DNA from: Candidatus Bathyarchaeota archaeon
Lineage (GTDB): Archaea; Thermoproteota; Bathyarchaeia; Bathyarchaeales; Bathyarchaeaceae
DNA: 9,792 bases
Direction of reading: 5' to 3'
Assembly (NCBI GenBank): GCA_020356305.1
Contig: CP070636.1
Span: forward strand, 804,466 to 814,257
Shown here piece by piece: positions 6,774 through 9,792 of the stretch. The notes beneath the pieces were generated by a model that had not been told where the DNA came from, did no database searches, and saw only the letters and a list, made by a program, of their open reading frames with translations. A program made the position numbers and the translations under genes. The first letter of the stretch is position 1; each line of letters begins with the position of its first letter.

Positions 6774-8174
6774 GTGAAAAGAGTAGTCATGAAGTTCGGA
6801 GGAACCTCGGTAGGAAGCGGCGAACATATTCGGCAAGTCGCGGGCATAGCTGACAACTACCTTGACAAAGGCTATCAACTAGTTGTGGTAATTTCAGCGT
6901 TAAAAGGAGTTACAGACAATCTAGTCGAAGCCTCTGAAGAAGCGAGAAGCGGAAACAAAGATGCCGTTCACAAACTCTTGCAAAAGATAACGGAAGAACA
7001 CGTGACAGCTGCTAGAAACGCTATTGAAAACAAATCGATATTGGAAGAAATAGAACAGACACTCAGAAGAGCCTTCGATGAGCTTGAAAAAGTCCTGACG
7101 GGAATAATTTACTTAGGTGAACTCACTCCAAAATCAAAAGACTACGTTATGTCGTTTGGAGAGAGAATGGCCACCTCAATTGTATGGGGAACTCTCCGTG
7201 ACTTAGGGTTGGATGTTCAATACTTCACAGGTAAGGACGCGGGAATTGTAACCGACTCGAACTTCGGAGAAGCGCGGCCCCTATTGAAGGTGACTGAACA
7301 TCAGGTTAAACAAAATATTGGGCCATTACTAGACGAAGGAATCACTCCGGTGGTCACTGGTTACATAGCTGCAACTCAAGACGGAGAGATTACAACACTG
7401 GGTCGAGGGGGATCTGACTATACTGCCACCATCATGGCGGCTGCGCTGGAAGCTGACGAAGTTTGGGTTTGGACAGACGTAGACGGGTTGATGACTTCTG
7501 ACCCGAAAATTGTTCCCTCGGCGAAGGTCATACCTGAACTTTCCTTTCATGAAGCAATAGAAATGGCTATCTTCGGAGCCAAGGCTATGCACCCGAGGGC
7601 ATTGGAACCAGCAATGGAAAAAGAAATACCTGTTAGAATAAGAAACACCTTCAATCTGCAAAACCTTGGAACCTTGATACTTAAAGACCAGAAAATCAAG
7701 TCTGCAAACATAGTGAAGGGAATAACCCTGATCAGGAAATGTGCATTAATTAGCGTTAGCGGGGCTGGAATGATTGGCACTCCCGGAACAGCCGCGAAGG
7801 TTTTCGACATACTGGGAAAAGACAACATCAACGTTCTAATGATTTCACAAAGCGCCTCAGAGGCGAACATTTCTTTGATACTCCAGAGAGAGGTGTTAGA
7901 GAAAGCTGTCAGCTCACTCGAAATTACCCTCTTGGGCAGCGGCTTGATACGCGAAGTGAGTACAGAAGATGACGTTTGTGTCGTCGCGGTAGTAGGCGCT
8001 GGCATGAAGGGTACACCCGGTGTTGCCGCAAGAATGCTTGGAGCAGTTGCACGAATGGGAGTGAACGTACGTATGATCGCCCAGGGGTCATCAGAACTCA
8101 ACATCTCATTTGTAGTGAAGGAAACTGATGGAGAGAAGGTTGTCCGAGCAATTCATGAAGAATTTGAATTGTGA
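6774..8174 (+). CDS. lysC: Aspartate kinase with two C-terminal ACT domains
   Basis: The enzyme phosphorylates aspartate to 4-aspartyl phosphate, the committed step toward threonine, methionine and, where present, lysine. The 466 residues show KFGGTSVGSG (7-16), SALKGVTD (41-48), the substrate motif SFGERMA (127-133), TLGRGGSDYTA (208-218), WVWTDVDGLMTSDPK (231-245) and FGAKAMHPRALEPA (267-280). Two ACT domains follow: about 321-385 (SVSGAGMIGTPG...VLMISQSASEANIS) and about 401-466 (VVGAGMKGTPG...VRMIAQGSSELNIS). This is the classical arrangement for allosteric inhibition by threonine or lysine. The start is a GTG with a long purine-rich site GGAGGAAGGAG directly ahead. It closes the thrC-hom-lysC operon; as the neighbours are threonine genes, threonine is the likelier effector. 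The symbol lysC is conventional and does not imply lysine synthesis. Confidence 0.94.
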   Translation: MKRVVMKFGGTSVGSGEHIRQVAGIADNYLDKGYQLVVVISALKGVTDNLVEASEEARSGNKDAVHKLLQKITEEHVTAARNAIENKSILEEIEQTLRRAFDELEKVLTGIIYLGELTPKSKDYVMSFGERMATSIVWGTLRDLGLDVQYFTGKDAGIVTDSNFGEARPLLKVTEHQVKQNIGPLLDEGITPVVTGYIAATQDGEITTLGRGGSDYTATIMAAALEADEVWVWTDVDGLMTSDPKIVPSAKVIPELSFHEAIEMAIFGAKAMHPRALEPAMEKEIPVRIRNTFNLQNLGTLILKDQKIKSANIVKGITLIRKCALISVSGAGMIGTPGTAAKVFDILGKDNINVLMISQSASEANISLILQREVLEKAVSSLEITLLGSGLIREVSTEDDVCVVAVVGAGMKGTPGVAARMLGAVARMGVNVRMIAQGSSELNISFVVKETDGEKVVRAIHEEFEL

Positions 8175-8185
8175 GAGCTCAATTT

Positions 8186-8263
8186 CTACTTATACCTCTG
8201 ACGCTTGCGCTTCCTTTTCCTTTTTTCCCGGCGCACCCGCTTCTTCTTCCATTTTTTACGGAT
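8186..8263 (-). CDS. rpl41e: Ribosomal protein eL41 (25 residues), no standard start codon
   Basis: The frame codes for 25 residues: (ATC)-RKKWKKKRVRREKRK, then RKRKRQRYK, then TAG at 8186-8188. eL41 is a 25-residue, extremely basic single helix at the subunit interface of archaeal and eukaryotic ribosomes; its human form begins MRAKWRKKRMRRLKRK. A hand alignment without gaps gives about 16 of 25 identical positions, including the single tryptophan at position 5 and the exact C-terminal end. The position of the initiator methionine holds ATC (8261-8263), and an in-frame TAG lies four codons upstream, so no longer frame is possible. A purine-rich AAAGGGGTAGG lies just before the frame and a TATA box lies about 50 bases before it. 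A chance Lys/Arg-rich frame is the alternative, but the collinearity argues against it. It is convergent with the aspartokinase, 11 bases away. Confidence 0.72.
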   Translation of the reverse strand: MRKKWKKKRVRREKRKRKRKRQRYK

Positions 8264-8310
8264 GTTAACCTACCCCTTTAATCGAGCTCACGCAAAATAG
8301 TTAGAAGCAA

Positions 8311-8320
8311 CTTTTAAGGG
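8311..8320 (-). promoter_or_regulatory. Probable TATA box of the eL41 gene
   Basis: The minus strand reads CCCTTAAAAG. Initiation about 25 bases downstream would fall near 8289, leaving a leader of about 25 bases that contains AAAGGGGTAGG (8269-8279). Confidence 0.5.
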
Positions 8321-8342
8321 TTACTCGAATGTTTACTCGAAT
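8321..8342 (-). repeat. Tandem 12-base repeat directly upstream of the eL41 TATA box
   Basis: On the plus strand TTACTCGAAT occurs at 8321-8330 and 8333-8342. On the minus strand this is ATTCGAGTAAAC followed by ATTCGAGTAACC, abutting the TATA box where TFB or an activator would bind. It may be a regulator site. Confidence 0.45.
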
Positions 8343-8454
8343 TTAGAGTGGCATCTTCTCATCTTCGCTTGGGTTTCTTCAAGTCGTTACTTGGGCTCCG
8401 CAATCAAGAGCTGTTTTTGTAGTCCATTCAAGAATTATTATAGTCTCTCCTATT

Positions 8455-8470
8455 AGCTAGTATACTAGCT
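8455..8470. repeat. 16-base perfect palindrome followed by a T-run
   Basis: AGCTAGTATACTAGCT equals its own reverse complement and is followed by GTTTTT. It can serve as an operator or, on the plus strand, as a hairpin with a T-tract (terminator-like). It lies about 60 bases ahead of the acetyltransferase TATA box. Confidence 0.6.
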
Positions 8471-8524
8471 GTTTTTATCGTCACTAATGATTCTTAGCGT
8501 TGTTTTAGATACGGTATTCAGTCC

Positions 8525-8535
8525 GTTTTATATAT
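8525..8535 (+). promoter_or_regulatory. Probable TATA box of the acetyltransferase gene
   Basis: GTTTTATATAT stands about 43 bases before ATG 8573. Initiation near 8556-8560 would leave a very short leader, in line with the lack of a clear ribosome site. Confidence 0.55.
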
Positions 8536-8540
8536 GTAAA

Positions 8541-8564
8541 ACGCTTCCAGAACGTGGAATGCGT
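8541..8564 (+). promoter_or_regulatory. Hairpin between TATA box and acetyltransferase start
   Basis: ACGCTTCCA pairs with TGGAA-T-GCGT across the loop GAACG: nine base pairs with one bulged T. It covers the predicted transcription start, so it may be an operator dyad rather than an RNA structure. Confidence 0.45.
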
Positions 8565-8572
8565 GCCTAGAA

Positions 8573-9070
8573 ATGTATATGAGAGCCTCTGATCTAGATA
8601 CCACTATGAATGATATTATCGTACAAGAATTGCAATTCACGGATATTAACGGTGTTAGAAACATCGATGAACTAACACAAAGAAGGTATCGAGGTGAAGA
8701 ATGGGATACATATAGCGAAGAAGAAAAAGAGAAATTCATGAAGTCAAGAAAAAACGAATTTGAAATTAACTGTAAATCTGTTTTTTCTTTCGTTGCAGTA
8801 AAAGACGGTGAAATAGTCGGATTCCTATTTGCTCACGAGAATTTGCCATTCAAAGATGGGGTTGTCGTTAGACATATTGCTGTTCATCCAGATTTTCAGA
8901 AAAAAAGCATAGGAAAGAAATTGTATGACGCTCTAATTGACAAAGCAAAAGAAGAAGGCAAAAAAACAATTAGCTCATCAATAAACCCTGACAATACGCC
9001 ATCGATTAAATTACACACCCGAGTAGGATTCATTGTCACAGATTGGAAATATGCATATCTCGAACTTTAG
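8573..9070 (+). CDS. GNAT-family N-acetyltransferase
   Basis: GNAT enzymes transfer an acetyl group from acetyl-CoA to an amine. The 165-residue frame has the family core: SFVAVKDGEIVGFLFAHENL (about 72-91), VVVRHIAVHPDFQKKSIGKKLYDALIDKAKEEG (97-129) with the acetyl-CoA loop Q109-KKSIGK, and INPDNTPSIKLHTRVGF (137-153). The loop has serine where the QxxGxG consensus has its first glycine. The substrate cannot be inferred; the N-terminal charged segment (about 40-65) gives no hint. The start is unsure: ATG 8573 is kept as the first, but ATG 8579 and ATG 8606 (MNDIIVQELQF) are equally plausible and none has a clear ribosome site. Codon use is AT-richer than in the threonine genes, which may mean later acquisition. 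It is a single gene, convergent with the 9111-9521 gene. Confidence 0.85.
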   Translation: MYMRASDLDTTMNDIIVQELQFTDINGVRNIDELTQRRYRGEEWDTYSEEEKEKFMKSRKNEFEINCKSVFSFVAVKDGEIVGFLFAHENLPFKDGVVVRHIAVHPDFQKKSIGKKLYDALIDKAKEEGKKTISSSINPDNTPSIKLHTRVGFIVTDWKYAYLEL

Positions 9071-9082
9071 ACATGCATGCAG

Positions 9083-9106
9083 AAAAACAATCCAGAATTG
9101 TTGTTT
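9083..9106. terminator. Hairpin between convergent genes
   Basis: AACAAT (9086-9091) and ATTGTT (9097-9102) form a 6-base stem with loop CCAGA, flanked by A-rich and T-rich bases that extend the pairing after one mismatch. It lies 15 bases behind the acetyltransferase stop and could act for both converging transcripts. Confidence 0.4.
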
Positions 9107-9110
9107 CTAA

Positions 9111-9521
9111 TCACTTCTCTCTTAGCATATTCATTTTCTGTTGGGCTTTCTTGAGGTCTCGAAGGTATCGGTCGAACTCAGAGGGGGCAAAGAACTTTTG
9201 CGGTGTCGTTATTGTCACAATGGCGAGCTCTCCTGTGCTCAGCAGTTGAATATTGTATAGTTCTCTCTCCTCAATGATGTTCACATCAACTGAGGGCTGT
9301 GTATCAGAGGTGGTGGTCTGTGTTTGTTTCCTAGACTTTTCATAGTGCTCTTGTCCTAGTGCTTTAGCCACTTCTACACCTTCTATCAACTTTGTGAATT
9401 CAGAGGGGTCAAAACATTGAGCTGAATCGACGATGAAGTGCTGACCTCTCTCTCCCACTTTAATTGAAGCTAGAAGTGTATTGACACAGCGAACTTCAAT
9501 CACCCATTGTAGCTCAGCCAA
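9111..9521 (-). CDS. Unrecognised 136-residue protein with an internal duplication
   Basis: I do not recognise the family. Two similar halves are visible: residues about 6-60 with IKVGERGQHFIVDSAQCFDPSEFTKLI, and about 83-134 with STGELAIVTITTPQKFFAPSEFDRYL. Both show a beta-hairpin-like stretch, then the motif F-D/A-PSEF (37-42 and 111-116), then a charged helix. A polar linker rich in Thr, Gln and Ser (about 62-80) joins them. No membrane segment or signal peptide is seen, so the protein is probably soluble. The start is TTG, supported by GAGAGGA 5 bases ahead and a TATA box 45-55 bases upstream; the first ATG inside the frame is far too late. It is transcribed alone, convergent with the acetyltransferase. 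The coding call rests on the promoter, ribosome site and internal repeat. Confidence 0.7.
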   Translation of the reverse strand: MAELQWVIEVRCVNTLLASIKVGERGQHFIVDSAQCFDPSEFTKLIEGVEVAKALGQEHYEKSRKQTQTTTSDTQPSVDVNIIEERELYNIQLLSTGELAIVTITTPQKFFAPSEFDRYLRDLKKAQQKMNMLREK

Positions 9522-9565
9522 ACTAATCCTCTCGTGTTGAGATAAGCCTTTGATATGAATTTTTG

Positions 9566-9577
9566 CCTATATAGTTT
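9566..9577 (-). promoter_or_regulatory. Probable TATA box of the 9111-9521 gene
   Basis: The minus strand reads AAACTATATAGG. Initiation would fall near 9545 and the leader of about 24 bases includes the GAGAGGA site (9527-9533). Confidence 0.55.
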
Positions 9578-9598
9578 TTTGAGAAAGAGAACAACTGA

Positions 9599-9613
9599 AC
9601 ATGCATGCATGCA
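9599..9613. repeat. ATGC-type repeat, second copy of an 11-base word at 9071-9081
   Basis: ACATGCATGCA occurs here (9599-9609) and at 9071-9081, one copy on each side of the 9111-9521 gene. Here it extends into the 12-base palindrome TGCATGCATGCA (9602-9613). Confidence 0.4.
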
Positions 9614-9624
9614 AGAAGGGCGTT

Positions 9625-9792
9625 TTACTCATACCTTAACAAATAGATTGGCTCGTCTTTAAGAGACCATAGAAGCTCTCGATACGTTTCGATGGCTTCT
9701 CCTCGCTCTTTCCCTTTCAACGTGAGTATCTCTTTTTCCAGTTGTCTGGACGGTAACCCTCCTCCTTCGAGGCCGGTTATCGAAATCCAACA
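9625..9792 (-). CDS. C-terminal end of an unrecognised protein (start outside window)
   Basis: The frame is open from the window edge for 55 codons and ends in TAA at 9625-9627. It reads WISITGLEGGGLPSRQLEKE, a charged helix-like stretch with GEAIETYRELLWSL, and ends DEPIYLLRYE. The GLEGGGLPSRQLE segment looks like a conserved loop, but I cannot name the family. The composition (charged, with regular amphipathic spacing) and the absence of a start with ribosome site inside the window favour the tail of a longer gene. It lies upstream of, and in the same direction as, the 9111-9521 gene, separated by 103 bases with a separate promoter. Confidence 0.6.
   Translation of the reverse strand, partial: CWISITGLEGGGLPSRQLEKEILTLKGKERGEAIETYRELLWSLKDEPIYLLRYE

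Larger units (their letters stand above)
8264..8572. other. Non-coding, AT-rich stretch between eL41 and the acetyltransferase
   Basis: No gene or tRNA is seen here. The stretch holds the eL41 promoter and its tandem repeat (8311-8342), an imperfect 16-base direct repeat, AGCTGTTTTTGTAGTC at 8409-8424 and AGCTGTTTTTATCGTC at 8467-8482 (14 of 16 equal), a 16-base palindrome (8455-8470), the acetyltransferase TATA box and a hairpin at 8541-8564. Confidence 0.6.

Noticed and set aside
7547..8104. 185-codon minus-strand frame inside the aspartokinase gene
   Set aside because: It runs opposite to the two ACT domains and its composition is what the reverse of that code gives; no ribosome site.
8195..8254. 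Alternative minus-strand frame starting ATGGAAGAAGAAGC over the eL41 region
   Set aside because: It has an ATG but gives a short featureless peptide (MEEEAGAPGKKEKE...) without a family match, while the neighbouring frame matches eL41 over its whole length.
8321..8342. TTCGA words resembling tRNA T-loops or a CRISPR repeat
   Set aside because: Only two units with no spacer, and no acceptor or anticodon stem; treated as a promoter-linked tandem repeat.

Overview
The window looks archaeal. The signs are TATA-box promoters close in front of short leaders, Shine-Dalgarno sites of the GAGGTGA/GGTGA type, several TTG and GTG starts, a reading frame on the minus strand matching ribosomal protein eL41 (a protein of archaea and eukaryotes), and archaeal-type threonine genes. 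Base composition is moderate, with AT-rich stretches after about 8,280. A member of the Thermoproteota/Bathyarchaeia is a reasonable guess, but no marker in the window fixes the taxon.

Left part (1-4240, all minus strand). Reading in the direction of transcription, a GlcD-like FAD oxidase (4240-2849) is followed after 15 bases by a GlcF/HdrD-like iron-sulfur protein with two CCG domains (2833-1682). These two very probably form a 2-hydroxyacid oxidase or related flavin/Fe-S dehydrogenase. After a gap of about 200 bases with a new promoter comes a lipoyl-carrier protein of the GcvH family, coupled by a 2-base gap to an FAD/NAD(P)H disulfide oxidoreductase with a single active-site cysteine (1044 to the window edge). 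The GcvH frame has an in-frame TAA where the family normally has a tyrosine, and about 37 well-conserved residues continue behind it.

Middle (4241-8174). A divergent control region with several dyads and repeats separates the oxidase pair from a plus-strand threonine operon: threonine synthase (thrC), homoserine dehydrogenase (hom) and aspartokinase with two ACT domains. The genes overlap or are nearly contiguous and have strong ribosome binding sites. They supply the first, third and last steps of the aspartate-to-threonine route; asd and thrB are not here.

Right part (8175-9792). A 25-codon minus-strand frame almost collinear with eL41 sits right behind aspartokinase and has its own TATA box, but an ATC codon where the start ATG should be. 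A 310-base non-coding stretch with a 16-base perfect palindrome, direct repeats and a hairpin follows. Then come a GNAT acetyltransferase (plus), a hairpin between convergent genes, an unrecognised 136-residue protein with an internal duplication (minus), and the C-terminal end of another unrecognised protein (minus) running off the window.
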